This document shows, in pieces, positions 47,380-59,900 of a stretch of DNA of 64,000 nt. Position 1 is the first letter of the stretch, and each line of letters starts with the position of its first letter. Both the position numbers and the translations under genes were made by a program. The notes beneath the pieces are model-generated. The model did no database searches. It saw only the letters and a program-made list of their open reading frames with translations, and was not told the DNA's origin. Origin of the DNA: Persicaria tinctoria. Lineage: Eukaryota; Streptophyta; Magnoliopsida; Caryophyllales; Polygonaceae. The stretch is taken from NCBI GenBank assembly GCA_037127255.1, contig JBANSL010000020.1, positions 48,583,098 to 48,647,097 on the forward strand, read 5' to 3'.

Positions 47380-50296
47380 AGGATCCATCTTTACCTTCCT
47401 CCTCTTCTTCCACTCCCTCTATTTCTAATTCTGGGGATGTAAATGGCCTGTCTAAAGACTCTCACGTAGAGTCCTCTGTTTTCTCCTCAACCCCTTCTGA
47501 TTCTTATGCATCTGCATCTACTATATCTGCTGCATCCATATCATCTTAAAATGCTGCATCTGATATTGTTTCTATGCCTAATCTGCATGATTACCAGCTT
47601 ACTAGGGATAGAGAACCTAGGACCATTATACCTAATAGGAAGTACAGCTATATTGTTGAGTATGCTTTCTTATATGCTGAGCATGTTAGGCACCCCTCTA
47701 CTCCAAACTCTTATGAGTCAGCCATAAAAAGTGACCATTCCAAGCAATGGTTAGAGGCTACGAAAGAGGAAATGAGATCAATGTACACCAACCAGACTTG
47801 GTCATTGGTCCCTCGTCCCTCGAAAACCCGTCTTATAGATTCTAAATGGATCTATAGGATAAAAGAAGGTCTCAAGCCCTCTGATCCTCCAAGGTTCAAA
47901 GCAAGGCTTGTAGCCAAAGGGTTTTCACAGATAGAGGGTATAGACTATAACGATATCTTTGCTCCCGTAGTTAAGTATAAAACCATGCGTCTTATGCTTT
48001 CTATGTGTGCTGTTTTTTATTGGGAATTAGAACAAATGGATGTTAAAACTGCTTTCTTACATGGTACTCTAGATGAAACCATATACATGAAACAACCCAA
48101 AGGCTTCATTAGCAAAAGCCGACCTGATCACGTATGTTTACTAAAAAGGTCCATTTACGGATTAAAACAATCCCCACGACAATGGAACCTTAAGTTTGAT
48201 ACTGTGATTAGGAAACTTGGGTTTCATAGAAGTAGTTATGATACATGCCTTTATTTCAAGTATATTGCTTCTAAATCTCCTTTATATGTTTTACTATATG
48301 TTGATGACATTCTGCTTATAAGTAGTTCTATGTTGCTCATTAGTAATACTAAAAAGGACTTGAAGAAATACTTTGACATGAAAGATCTAGGAAGTGCTAA
48401 GAAGATTCTTGGCGTAAATATAATTAGAGACTGACCTAATAAACAGTTATGGTTATCCCAAGATGACTATATCCTTAAAGTGTTGAAGAGATTCAACATG
48501 GTCAACTCTAAACCAACCTCCATACCCTTAGGAGGGCACCTAGAGCTCACCAAACAATCTTGTCCAACCAAACCCGAAGATATCAAGGAAATGGCTAGGA
48601 TCCCCTACGACGTAGCAGTAGGTTCCGTTATGTATGCTATATTGTGTACCCGCCCTGACCTAGCTTTCGCCATCAGTGCTTTAAGCCGTTTTATGTCTAA
48701 TCCTGGAAATGATCACTGGACTGCTATGAAATACTTACTTCGTTATCTATCTGGCACCAAAAATCTATGTTTGCATTATGGTTTACATAATCCCATACAT
48801 GAGTTACATGGATTTGTAGATTCGGACTATGCCAGCAACAAGGATAATCGAAAATCCACTACCACCTACTATTATACGTGGGCTGGGAATTGTATTTCAT
48901 GGAAATCACAGCAACAGACAGTGGTTGCTCTATCATCAACAGAAGCTGAATACATGGCCGCCACTGAGGCCACTAAAGAAGCTATTTGGCTCAAAGGGAT
49001 ACTAAAAGAGGTTCTGCAAAGAATCCTGATGTCTATCTTGCACATGGACAGTAAGAGTGCGCTATATCTCTGCAAAGATCCGATGTACCACAAATGCACC
49101 AAGCACATCGACGTCCGTTTCCACTTCGTGAGGAACATGGTTGCTGTAGGAGAAAGGACGTTAAGAAGATCAAAGGAGATGTAAGCCCTGCTGACTTTGG
49201 AACTAAAATTGTCCCTCCTGGCAAATTTCTTTTTTGCAGGGACTATCTCCATCTTGGAGATCCACCATGACGAACAAGTACTGAGCCAATGAGGATTTAA
49301 GAGTCGAAGACACGAGCAAAATCCACTAGTGTTGAAGTTGGAATACAAAAGCCTAGAACCTAGATTAAGAGGGCAAATTGTAATGCTATACTTAATCATG
49401 GTTCTAGACTTTAGGCGTTTTGGTTATATTAGAACTTAGTCTAGGGGCTGATTATAACTTATACTAAACATATATTATACTCTCCCAATAATATATACAT
49501 ATTATACATTAGTATTGCAAGTAACACACTTGTGATCATGTATAATATTTATATACTATGGTTGAAGAGTTAAATATATGTTATGTTATAATGTCACCAT
49601 TTCGGACATTGTGACATTGGGCCTTAGCTAAGAGCCCAGCCCACCAGAAAGCCCAGCTTACCTCTTTAGCTCGTCCGGGTGCCCTAAGCTGGAACGCTTC
49701 GTTTTAGCTCCAGAGGCGCGCCTATATAAGCGAAAGAGATGGCTAGGGTTTCTCACTTCTTCACTTGGCTTCATGTAATCCAACAGAGAGAAAGAGAGAG
49801 AATAGAGTGGCGGCTAGGGTTTGAGAGACGATCTTCCTTCTCCGGCCGTTCAACTCATATTTGAGGCGGATCTCCGAGCGAGACCTCTAGATCTGACTCC
49901 GAAGAGCGACGATGCACCCGTGTCCGGCACTGGTTGTCTTCTCCGAGGACCTCCGACTCAGATCTGGTTTCCGAAAACCAGATCCAAGGAGTTTCTTCGA
50001 AGCGCTTTACTATTTCTTCTCGTCTCTTGCTTTCTTACTTGCGATTACTTGTGTATGAGTTGTAATAAGCCCTAGATCTTTGTTGTAGTTAACCTTGCCC
50101 TGTAAACCTTCTTTGACTTAGTGGATTGAGCTCGAGTCTCCTCTTATGAGGCTCCGTGGACGTAGGGATCTCATCCCGAACCACGTAAAAATCCTGCTGT
50201 GTCATTTCTTGTTTACTGTTCTTGTTGTTACGACTTTCAATCTAGATCTTGAGGTTTCCGATCTGAGAAATCTTGAGGCACCAGATCTACATCAGG

Positions 50297-51060
50297 AACC
50301 TCCCCGCGATGAAGGACAGATGAAGTACATCTCCATTGATGACGACGATGGTCGACCGGGGAATGGAGGAGACAATGCAGGGGACCCTACGGGGTCCCAA
50401 TATGAGGGGGTAGACGAGGAGTTTGATGAGCTATTCCCCAGTCAGTCTGGTACGACCCGAACTCCATCTCTTTCTCAAGCAAAGCACACCATCTGCGACG
50501 AAGAGCCTAATGACGGCAACACACCTCAGAATGTCCCAGCTTCCGAGCCTTCAAATAGGGCAAGGTATGGTCCTTCAACTGCCCAACACTCTGGTCCTTC
50601 AAATGCGGTAGGTTCCGGTCCATCCACCGTCAAAAAGCGAGGTCTAGCTAGTTCCGGGTCTGGGGCATCAACCGTCGCAACAAAGCGCAACATTCGAAAG
50701 TCGGAGGGGTCAAAGCTTGCAACTCGGCATTTTGAAATCGCGGAGGACACCAACATTTTATTGAAGGCCATGCTAGAGAGGGATGTGAGGGAGGCGAGGG
50801 AAGAGAGGGAGGAGGTGTCATCCAACAAACCACATAGTACCACCCAGGAGGGGATAGACATTGTGAAAACCATGGTGAAAGATGGGCTCATGAAGGAAGG
50901 TGATCCCATGTGGTGCTTCAGCTTGGCCCTTCCCACCCCCGAAAGGTGAGAGGTGTTCATACAGATTGAGATGAATGAGTCCCGGCTGGCATGGCTCATG
51001 TGGATGTACTCCACGAGCAAGATCCAACACTGTTCGAGCCTTCCAATGGCGCTCCATTTT
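50297..51060 (+). pseudogene. Harbinger ORF1, Myb/SANT-like protein, 3' part
   Basis: This continues the gene interrupted at 37678. It is an acidic linker (SIDDDDG, EEFDELFPSQSG), a Ser/Gly/Pro stretch and a C-terminal helical region with repeated RE (MLERDVREAREERE). A TGA at 50947-50949, most simply from CGA, interrupts the frame, which then continues to about 51060. The upstream bases between the LTR end and here are the copia target duplication. Confidence 0.75.
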
Positions 51061-51333
51061 CCTTTGCTTCAAAAAATTTTCTTCACGTAACTTTTTAGTT
51101 TGAAATGATGCGACTTTGCGTTCGACTTTCGTTTCCATCATTTGAAGTTGTGAACAAGTTGTTCTGGTTTGCGTTATTAGGTGCATGTCCTGAATAATGT
51201 GTCTTATGATGGGACCTTCATGACATTGTACATCATTTCTTTCGTCTGTATAATAGGTGTGTTTGTGTGACCTTCAGAACAACTTTTTGGTCACGGGACC
51301 TTCATAAAATGCATTTCATGTTGCAAGATGTAG

Positions 51334-52686
51334 TTGAAGGGGTACGAGCGCCGTCGTTGTAGGCATCGACGACGACGAAGAATTATCATCGCTTTCCTCA
51401 TCCTCCATCAGCAGGCCATCCCCATTGTGCAACACTACTTTATGCATGTGCATAAAGTCCCGCAATACGTTGGCCCTTACACAGGAGCGCATTGGGTTGA
51501 TGACATATATCGGACACCATAAGCCAAGATCTTATGGAAAAGGGTGCATTCGTGCGGCTTTGTGAGATTCTTGAGCATCAATACGGTCTGCGAGGGTCCT
51601 TACAGATGTCTGTGATGGAGAAGGTTTCCATTTTCGTCAACACCATGGCGTGGGGGGCAAGCCATCAGAATGCTTGTGAACGGTTTCAACGATCTTCGTA
51701 CACTATATCGGACACCATAAGCCAAGATCTAGACGCAATGTGTGGGGCTAGATGCAATGGCTACCATGGCCTCGCAGGAGACATCATCCGCCCTCGCGAC
51801 CCCCACTTCAACAACATACCAGACCCCATCCAGAACGACAACCGGTACTGGCCGTACTTCAAGGGCGCTATAGGTGCAATAGACGGGATCCATATTGAAG
51901 CGGCGATACCGAGGGCCGACCAGATCAGGTTTCGTTGTAGGAAGGGCACATGCACGTACAACATGATGGCTGTATGCGACTCCGAGTTGCGATTCACGTT
52001 CATTTCGGTCGGATTGCAGGGCAATGCACACGATGCACGTGTGTTTGATCACGCCCTAAGGATAACTGCTATGCACTTCCCACATCCTCCTGTCGGTACG
52101 TGTGATAAGTCATAGCTTCATACCATCGATTTCAATGCAGAAGTGAAGTGGTTTAGCCTTGCCTAATGGGCATAATTTTTCTGTGGGCCGCTACTACCTA
52201 TGCGACAAAGGGTACCCGTTCTGCCCAGGTTACATGATTCCCTATTCTACGACGAAGTACCATCACCCGACGTTCGCCGTTTCACAACCGACGAATGAGA
52301 AAGAGGCGTTCAACAAGTCACACTCGTCCCTCAGGGGCGCTATTGAGAGGTCATTCGGGATATTGAAGTCCAAGTCGAAGATCCTGATTCAACTCCCTAA
52401 GTACCCTATTCGGAAGCAGATTACAATCATCATAGCTTGCTTTGCGCTCCACAATTATGTCAGGCAAACTTGTGCGGAGCCGGAGATCATGGACGACGAT
52501 GACCCTAGGTTCACGGAGTTCACCCTTGATGGTCCCCCGTCCAATGAGGAGGACGAAGATGACCCCTACGACGACGAAGAGGAAATTGTTCATGGGGACT
52601 ATGATCCCTGTTACGACTCAGAAGAGGATGGCGGCCGTATCACAGGGATTAGGGGGCTAAGGGACGAAATCGCTCGCCAGATTTGA
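51334..52686 (+). pseudogene. PIF/Harbinger DDE transposase, broken
   Basis: The pieces cover a typical plant HARBI1-like transposase. The N-terminal segment (51334-51522) ends in VGPYTGAHWVDDI. A second frame (51534-52115) has an HTH-like region and the first catalytic Asp in GAIDGIHI. A third frame (52159-52686) has the second Asp in YYLCDKGYP and the catalytic Glu in RGAIERSFGILK. The break at 51506-51532 is an inserted 27-bp copy of 51704-51730. The break at about 52100-52185 may be a degraded intron. All three catalytic acids remain, but no intact protein is encoded. Confidence 0.88.
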
Positions 52687-53279
52687 AACGATAGGCGCGT
52701 ACCACGTTTTGAAGGTTAATGTTACTTGCCTTAATGTAAAACTATGTATGTCTTTTGTCCAAGGAGGTGTAAAACCTAAGCGAGGTGTGTCGAGGGAGGA
52801 GTTACCTATTGTATGTGCACATAAGTAAAAACATTGCCTCGTGGTTTATCCATGTCTTTTGTGCAAGTAGTTCCCTAAACATAAGTTATGGACTCATGGT
52901 TTAGCCATGTATCTCGTTTTGTAGAAGTAGTTTCCTATTGTAAGTGCATTTTGACGAAGTTGTTTTCTACATTTGCGTTACACACTCGTCCCTCAAACTC
53001 CATGACAAGTCTAATGTCGAATGCATAACAATGAAAACTTCACATAACAAGTAAAAACATTGCTTGAGCATATAAACAGAACCAGTTCATATAGATGGTT
53101 CATAATAAGGAGGACTGCTTGCCCGGAACGGACACAACAACCTGCACAAAATGTCGCAGGCAAGCAGGAGGGACATTGTTTGTTCTTACACCTTCCTACC
53201 CCAAAACAGGCACAAAATAGGGGCAATCATTTGAACAACATTGTATCTGCATGCTACAAGTTCTTAAAAGCCACAGATA
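52687..53279. other. Harbinger non-coding spacer
   Basis: This is sequence between the transposase stop and the end of the antisense coiled-coil gene. Short phrases recur (CATGTCTTTTGTGCAAGTAGTT-like at about 52850, 52905 and 52930), suggesting decayed local repeats. I see no supported gene. Confidence 0.5.
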
Positions 53280-53413
53280 TTACAAAAAATTCTTCAAGAC
53301 AAGGACTGGGTACGCCCTGCACAACAGACGGAGGATGACGACCACCGCCAGAACGAGCAGCCAACCTCGAAACTTCACCACACGGCCTAGCTGCTGGGTG
53401 CGGACTTGCTCTA
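53280..53413 (-). pseudogene. Antisense Harbinger gene, 3' part with membrane segment
   Basis: Read on the minus strand, this is the C-terminal end of a gene cut by gypsy element B. It has a hydrophobic segment (WLLVLAVVVILRLL) and ends at the TAA at 53280-53282. It joins in frame with 62862-62424 when element B and one target copy are set aside. The function is not known to me. Confidence 0.6.
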
Positions 53414-55575
53414 TGTTGTTGCAGGAGGATGGTCAAGTATGAAATAAATATAGAATAAAGATCAGACTGACTTCCCTGTCTCAGCAAATAAATACAAGAC
53501 TCCCTCCCGTTGTAGTAGAAGGTTGTCAGGATCGAATCCACGAGGAAGCACGTCAGCAGTTCTTAGGTAGCAACAGATTCTCACAGACAGGCAGCAGAAA
53601 AACAGAAATAAAAGCAGAAAAGCAAAACAGAAACAAAAGCAAAGACAGAAAATAACGAAAGAAAGTAAAGAACAAAAGCAAACGAAAGTAAAGAACAAAG
53701 CAAGGCAGCAACTTTACTCGATCTCGACAAAGCCTAGTCGAAATCGACAACAGTAAGTCAAAAAACAGAAACTGAAACTAAAAATCGACGACAACAGAAG
53801 AAATCTCAACTCGACCTAGACTAAAGCCAACTCGATATCGACTAGGCTCCTACTCGACATCGACGAGATTCTACTCTATATCGACAAGAAAGACAGAAAC
53901 TTTAAATTGCAAATTCAAACCAAAACTCAGATTTTCGATAGAAATAAATTCGATATAATAAAAGACTTCCAAGGCTAGGGTATCAACACCACAACGATAA
54001 CCATGCAAAGTAACACATAAAGGCATAAAAGATCATGCTTTCCATCAAACAACTTTCATTGTTAACAAATAGGCATATAGAGGCTTTCGCATAAACCCTA
54101 ATTGTTACTAACCCTTTTCACATAATTAATCCAAGTTGCATTAAGATCACTTTCACTTCAATAATTCAAACAAGGATCACCTTCAACTCTCGCAAAAGAA
54201 TCATGCTCATAGGGATAGAAGACGAATTGCATAAAAAGATCTGACCTTTACTGAATTTCCTCACATGGCCACCGTCGGGCTCACCCCAGCCCCAGAAGTG
54301 GGTGGACTACTCACGCCTGATCGCAATCGCAGACATTGATGTATGAAAAGAAACTTGCATTAAACTATATTCAGAGCCTTTACAATCCCGGCAATCAACT
54401 TTCGCTGAATGCCAAAACCCTAAAAACCTTAGAACTCCTAAACTGTCTCTGTGGAACTACTTCTCTACCTCCGAAATTGAATATGAATGAAACTGAGCCC
54501 CATGGGCTTTATTTATAGCCTTCTATTCCTTGCTAATCAAGGATAGAATATCTATATCTATATCTAAAACTATATCTAAAATGCTTAATGATAAATAAAA
54601 GCGATAAAGAAATTAAATCTAAAAGGAAATTATATCTAAAGTCTTCAAGTGGATAAATCTTCTTCTTCATGATAGATGTTGATAGAATCGGATAGATTTT
54701 GGTCTTCTCGGCTTCCAAGGAATCCCAACTCTACTCGGACTGCTCACGTCGACGCGATTCCAGAAGCTGGTCTACTCGACTTCGACAAGGGCTCGTCGAT
54801 GTCGACTAGGATTCGTCGTCGACTGGACTCCTCGGGTGGCTCTGCTTGACAAGGCTCGGACATGGCTCCTGGGCGTCGTCGACCTCGACAAGGCTTCGTC
54901 TATGTCGACTACGTACTTCCCTTCCGCTGGAGCGAGTTGCTTCTTCCACTGCAGCGAGAGCGTTGATCCGCAGGTGCGAGCACCCATTTCCGCTGGAGCG
55001 AGTTGGCGAGCTTCGTCGTCTTGGTGCATCCCGCTGGCAGCGAGGATTTCCGCGGCAGCGAGAGGCTCGCTGCAGCGAGTCGAGTCGCTGGTAGCGAGTG
55101 CTGCTTGGTCGTCTTCGTCCTCGGCTTGCCTCCTCTTCTCGTCGACTCCGGGTGTGGCGCTGAGGCGTCGTCGATCTCGACTAGAGCTTGTCGAGATCGA
55201 GTTGCGTTCCGGGTTGGCCTGGCTCAGCTTTCTCGACCAGGTTTTGTCGACCAAGTCCACTTGGGCTCTCTACTCGACATCGAGTAGGATGTACTCGACA
55301 TAGAGTAGCCCTGGATTTAGCTCGGTTTGTCCTGGTTCTGTTTTTTTGGATTCTGGATTTCTGTAGTTGTTTTTCGAGCTTTTCTGACCTTCTTTAGAAT
55401 TGCTGTAAAACGTCTCGAATTTCTGCGAATTTAAACAGAAACTGGTGTAGATTCCATAATTTGGAAAATAAACATAAACTACATAGATTCTGTACTATCT
55501 AACCCAAATGTATGCAAAGTATGCAGAAAACGATATTAAAGTTACTGTAAAATATGGCAAATTCAGCTCACAACA
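53414..55575 (-). repeat. Element B 3' LTR
   Basis: On the minus strand it starts TGTTGTGAGC and ends TGCAACAACA. It carries ten TCGANNTCGA palindromes. A run of CGCTG-n-CAGCG palindromes lies at about 54925-55100. The internal sequence next to its 5' side on the minus strand, AGTATGGGGTG, is the probable polypurine tract. Confidence 0.92.
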
Positions 55576-56905
55576 AACACCCCATACTTAAGCTTGCTTG
55601 TCCTCAAGCAATACTTTTATTTGTCATTCAGGGGAAGAAATCAAAACTCTCAACATATCAGATTCATTCTTATATAACCCAGCAGTCAATTACCATCCTG
55701 GAAAAGGTACTATTGTCACAAATTTATGCATGTTCAATTATATCAAAGCAACATCTACTCACAAAAGGAGGGTTATGCAAAAACATTCATAAGTGACAAA
55801 GCATTGATAATCAAGAGGACTTCAATTTAAGCTCAAATAAGGAGTAGATTTGGTAAAAGGCTAAAAGGTGGGCAATTTTTGGCCATGTGGTGCTTGATAC
55901 TTAGTGCTTTGGACTCCTCACAATATGTCCCATCTCTCCAAACTATTATCTCAAAGAGCAGGGTCAATCTACCTTTATCTCCTGAGGTGATTGGATTTTC
56001 TTTCACTCATTAAATTTTCCATATATTTCAAACATTTTCCTTCCAAACTCCAATAATGACAATAATCTCCACACAAACACCATATAACATCTCCATAATG
56101 TAACATCATTCTCAACATAATCCCCGGATAAGGTAAAGAATGGGCAATATTTAGGTCATGTGGAGCAATAATTGAAATAAGGCATATTATGGCTTTGTGA
56201 TGCATAAGCATAGGTAAGGCTAGGATTTCAAGCAATGAGCATTATATGGAAATATAAAGTTCTCCATCATCTTATCATGCAACATGTCAAAAACAAATTC
56301 AAATTTTACCTCCCTTTATGGTTTTCAAGAAATAATGCACTTCATTATGACTTCCCTTTACTAGGCAATTTCATGCTATATCTCTAATGAATCCAATTTC
56401 GCATCGTCGAGTTCAATATAAGCTTCCATGACATTAATCAAAATTTTAAATGGGGGTCATTTTTCAAACTTTTGGAAAACATGCATATAAGTACATAAAT
56501 CAATAATGCATTCCCAAAATAGCCATGTAGCAATCCAAAGAAATAAATTCTAAATATGCACAAATAATGTCAAATATGGCAAATATGCATAAAGTAAGCC
56601 CTTCCCCCACCCCATACTTAAACATTACAGTGTCCTCACTGTATAAAAACAAGGGTAGAGAAAGAAACTCACTAGACTGATGTGCCGGGCCTCTAAATTT
56701 CGAATGGAAGCACCTCCTGGGCCGAGTATGAATGTTGATATAGCTTGCCTCTATCCATGGACCTGAAAAGTGTAGAAGACATATACCCACAATAGAAAAA
56801 CTAAAAGTGTTCAAAACCAAAAACAAAAACAAAGTCTCAAAAGTCCTAGAAAGTCTATGTACAAGCTCTAGATTTTATAGTCGCTAGGCCGACTTTCCAT
56901 TTAGC
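55576..56905. other. Element B 3' internal non-coding region
   Basis: No gene is supported between the LTR and the ORF stop. AT-rich sequence shares blocks with element A (41540-41900 region), including the phrase around TCGTCGAGTTCAATATAAGC at about 56405. Confidence 0.6.
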
Positions 56906-59900
56906 TCAAGGTGACATTTGCAGGGCCCATGTAGCTTGGGCCTCAAATAAGACTCCATTCTTGTCCATCAGCTGTAATCCTCCAGAATGGATCTTGTTCA
57001 CCACGAAAGGTCCCATCCGTTTCTTGTTGAATTTATTAGGGAACCAATGATCCTTTGATTTAGAGACATAGAGCTTGTCTCCAACTTCATACTCCTTGGG
57101 CTCATCATTGGATATCCTACATAAGCGCACATACCAAGGCAAACCTCTCCCATGTATAGATAGATCTTTAATGGAAATAGGGGAAGACAGATCCATACCT
57201 TGGCTTACCTTTGCAGCGACGGAATCGGGGACCACTGTGTTTGGTCGATCTCGACTAGGGTTAGTCAATTTCGACGAGTCTGCAGGTGCTGGTGGTGGGC
57301 TGCTCGAGAATGCAGGAGCTGGTGAAGTCGAGGGCTTGTCGACATCGAGTGGCCTACTCGATGTCGAGTAGGGTTCTACTCCTGGTGGCTGCAGCGTCGA
57401 GGAAGGCGAAGTCGAGGAAACCGAGTGGTAGTCGATGTCGAGTAGCTTACTCGATGTCGAGTAGCCCTCAGCTTCTGTGTTGCTGCTCGATGATGCTGGT
57501 GCTGGTGGGGGCTTCTGTGTCTTGTCGAGATCGACTAGGGTCCTCGATGTCGAGGAGTCTTGGTCGATCTTGACCCCATACTTAGTTGCTGTCAAGGCAT
57601 CCGAAAAATAATTAATCCATAACGACGTACCTTCATTTGTGTCGATTGGATTTTCTGCGTCCTCCTTTAGGATTTCCATGATCTCCTCCACCTGGGCCTC
57701 CATGTCCCTTTTTTCCAGTTCCTCAGGGGTCATATTTCTGACCTTGGGTTCCCCGCAGGTGATGTAGCCAGCTGAGATAGATTTCACCTCTTCCATTGGA
57801 CCTGTATGCCTTTCAGTTTTATTAAAGGAATACTCAATTACCTCATCGCTGATGTTGAAGGTGAGCACTCCTTTCCTTACGCTTATGTTGGCATCCACCG
57901 TCGCCAAGAAGGGTCTCCCTAGAATAATTGGACAAGCAGGATCTTCTTGCATATCAATAACTAGGAAATCAGCAGGGACAAAAAATTTACCTACTTGTAC
58001 TGGTACATTGTCCACCATGCCTGTTAGAATGACCACCGTGTTGTTGGCCATATAAAGTTTAGCATCCACAGGCTCTAGGGCACCTATCTTAATCTTGGAC
58101 CAAATTGTTAAAGGCATTATACTCACACTAGCTCCAAGATCACATAAGGCATTAATTTTATATGGACCAAATCCAATGGTTATAGCAAACTTACCTGGAT
58201 CTGGCCTCTTTTCCAGTATGTCCAAATGGCTGCATTCCTCTGTAATTTCAGCCATCGATCGCTTTTTGCTCAAAATCTCCTTCAGGAACTTGACATATGA
58301 GGGCATTTCATTGAGAGCTTCTGTGAAGGGGATTGTGACGTTGAGTTTCTGAAGCATCTTGATGAAGCGCTGAAATTTCTTTTCTGCCGGGTCCTTTGGA
58401 GATTTTGTGGGGAAAGGCAGCCTCTTTTTCGGATTTGGAACAGACGTCGGAGGGGCTGCAGCTTTGTCGACTTCGACTAGGGGCTCCTCGACATCGACTA
58501 GGTCCTTGTCGATCTCGACTAGATTGGGCGTTGCTGAGTTCGAGTTCAGTGCAGACGAAGGTTTCTGAAGTTTCTCCTCTACGTCGACTAGGCCCTCCTC
58601 GATGTCGACTACAGTGTTGTCGATGTCGATTTGCTGTTCTTCGTTGTTCTGCTGCTTTTCGACCTTTGGTTCTTGCAGTTGATGTCCGCTTCTGAGTTTT
58701 ACAGCAGCGATGTGCCCAGTCTTTCCCTTAGGATTTTGTTCTGAAGATCCAGGGAGCGCACCTGACTGTCTGGGGATTCCTGCTGCCAGCTGACCAATCT
58801 GTGTATCAACTGATTTTCGCCATATATCAATCTCCCCAAGCCTAGAGTTGACCCCTTGCATCTGAGTGTAGACGGAGCTGAAGGAATGCCTAGTTTCTGA
58901 GTGATTCCTCCGTATTTCCTCCAGGACTGTCTGTATATCATCCTTTTTCTGGTCCCTTTTCGGATGTCCTGGATCTCTATAGGGCGGGGGGTTCCTAGGG
59001 ACACCTTGGTTCCATTGTGGTTGCTGAAACCTTTGGTCCCCTATGTAACGATTGAGACCCCCTGCGTAAGCTACCTCCTCGTGGTGCTCTGCCATCCTGA
59101 CTTGCTCTGTGTGTGGGCACTCAGGAGTGGTGTACCGCTGCGATCCGCATTCAATGCAAGGCTGGTTGACAGAAAGATACTTTACTTGCTTTATGAGCTT
59201 CTTGTTCTGATCTCTGTAGTACTGTTCCCTTACATCCGGATCAATTTCCTTAGGAGGCTCATAGAGGGGCATGGAAGGTGCTGGCCTGGCGTATGGGTTC
59301 TCTTCATAAGTTGCAGTAGACCCATACTTGTTGTCGTAGTTGGTGAGCTTCTCGAGCACACCCCATGCGTCACTTGGCGGCATTGTCAGATACTCATAGC
59401 TAGTATAGTGGTTGATTCTGTCCTTAGTGACTTGATCAAGAGAGTTGAAGAAGATCTCCTGAATGACGTAGGGTGGTTGTCCATGAGTAGGGCAAGATCG
59501 CAGAAGTTCCTTGTAGCGTTCCCATGCCTTTGCCAGCGGTTCCCCTTGCTTCTGTTTGAAGGCGGTGATTTTCTGGCGGAGATGTGCTGTTTTGGCGGGT
59601 GGGAAGAATTTGTTCAGAAACTCTTGCTCTACTTGGGCCCATGTTGTCAGTGATCTTGGTTTCAGCCCTTCTAGCCACTTCAGTGCAGGTCCAGCCAGCG
59701 ACCAGCGGAAAGACTTCATCTTGACATATTCCAGAGTTGTACCTTCAGCAAGAGTACGGCACATGTCAGAAAAGTTCGTAATATGTTCAAGAGGACACTC
59801 ATTAAATCTACCAAAAAAAGCATTATTTTTAAGCTCTATAAGAAATTGAGTGCGAATTTCAAAAGAGTTTTCAAGGATAAGAATCGCCGATTCAGGCACA

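Larger units (their letters stand above)
38141..49270 (+). pseudogene. Copia gag-pol, broken and interrupted
   Basis: In order: truncated gag (38141-38630), zinc knuckle CNYCGNLGHWVKDC, protease ILDSGCTKH (about 38828), and integrase HHCC (about 39220-39330) with a DDE core in which the middle site reads NTNNGLEF instead of the usual TDNG. After an in-frame TAG at 39863 the frame continues to 40300, where element A interrupts it. It resumes at 47385 in frame, meets stops at 47547 and 48432, and shows the reverse transcriptase with YVDD (about 48298) and RNase H (VDSDYAS, about 48818; STEAEYMA). A frameshift near 49155 precedes the normal end at 49268-49270. Order PR-IN-RT-RH defines Ty1/copia. 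Confidence 0.9.
37679..50291 (+). mobile_element. Ty1/copia LTR retrotransposon
   Basis: A TCAGG duplication (37674-37678 and 50292-50296) flanks the element. The 3' LTR is 49379-50291 (913 bp, TG...CA). The 5' LTR starts at 37679, but only about 450 bp remain: a deletion near 38130-38160 joins its middle to gag and removed the primer site and gag start. A purine tract (AAGAGGGCAAA) precedes the 3' LTR. Gypsy element A is inserted at 40301-47379. The element lies in the Myb/SANT-like gene of the Harbinger element. Confidence 0.93.

Noticed and set aside
37679..50291. Reading the copia/gypsy composite as one large retroelement
   Set aside because: Two separate 5-bp duplications, two LTR types, opposite transcription directions and restoration of the copia frame show two nested elements.
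53462..53750. Hydrophobic minus-strand ORFs near the LTR outer edge (also at 60304-60592)
   Set aside because: Phe/Leu-rich translation of an A-rich stretch in the LTR, duplicated only because the LTR is.
54900..55100. Could the clustered short palindromes be a CRISPR array?
   Set aside because: Units vary, there are no constant repeats with unique spacers, and this is plant nuclear retrotransposon DNA.
54772..55303. ORFs of 155-162 aa repeated in both element B LTRs
   Set aside because: Their identity in two places is only LTR identity. The composition follows the palindromes, and C and A do not preserve the frame.
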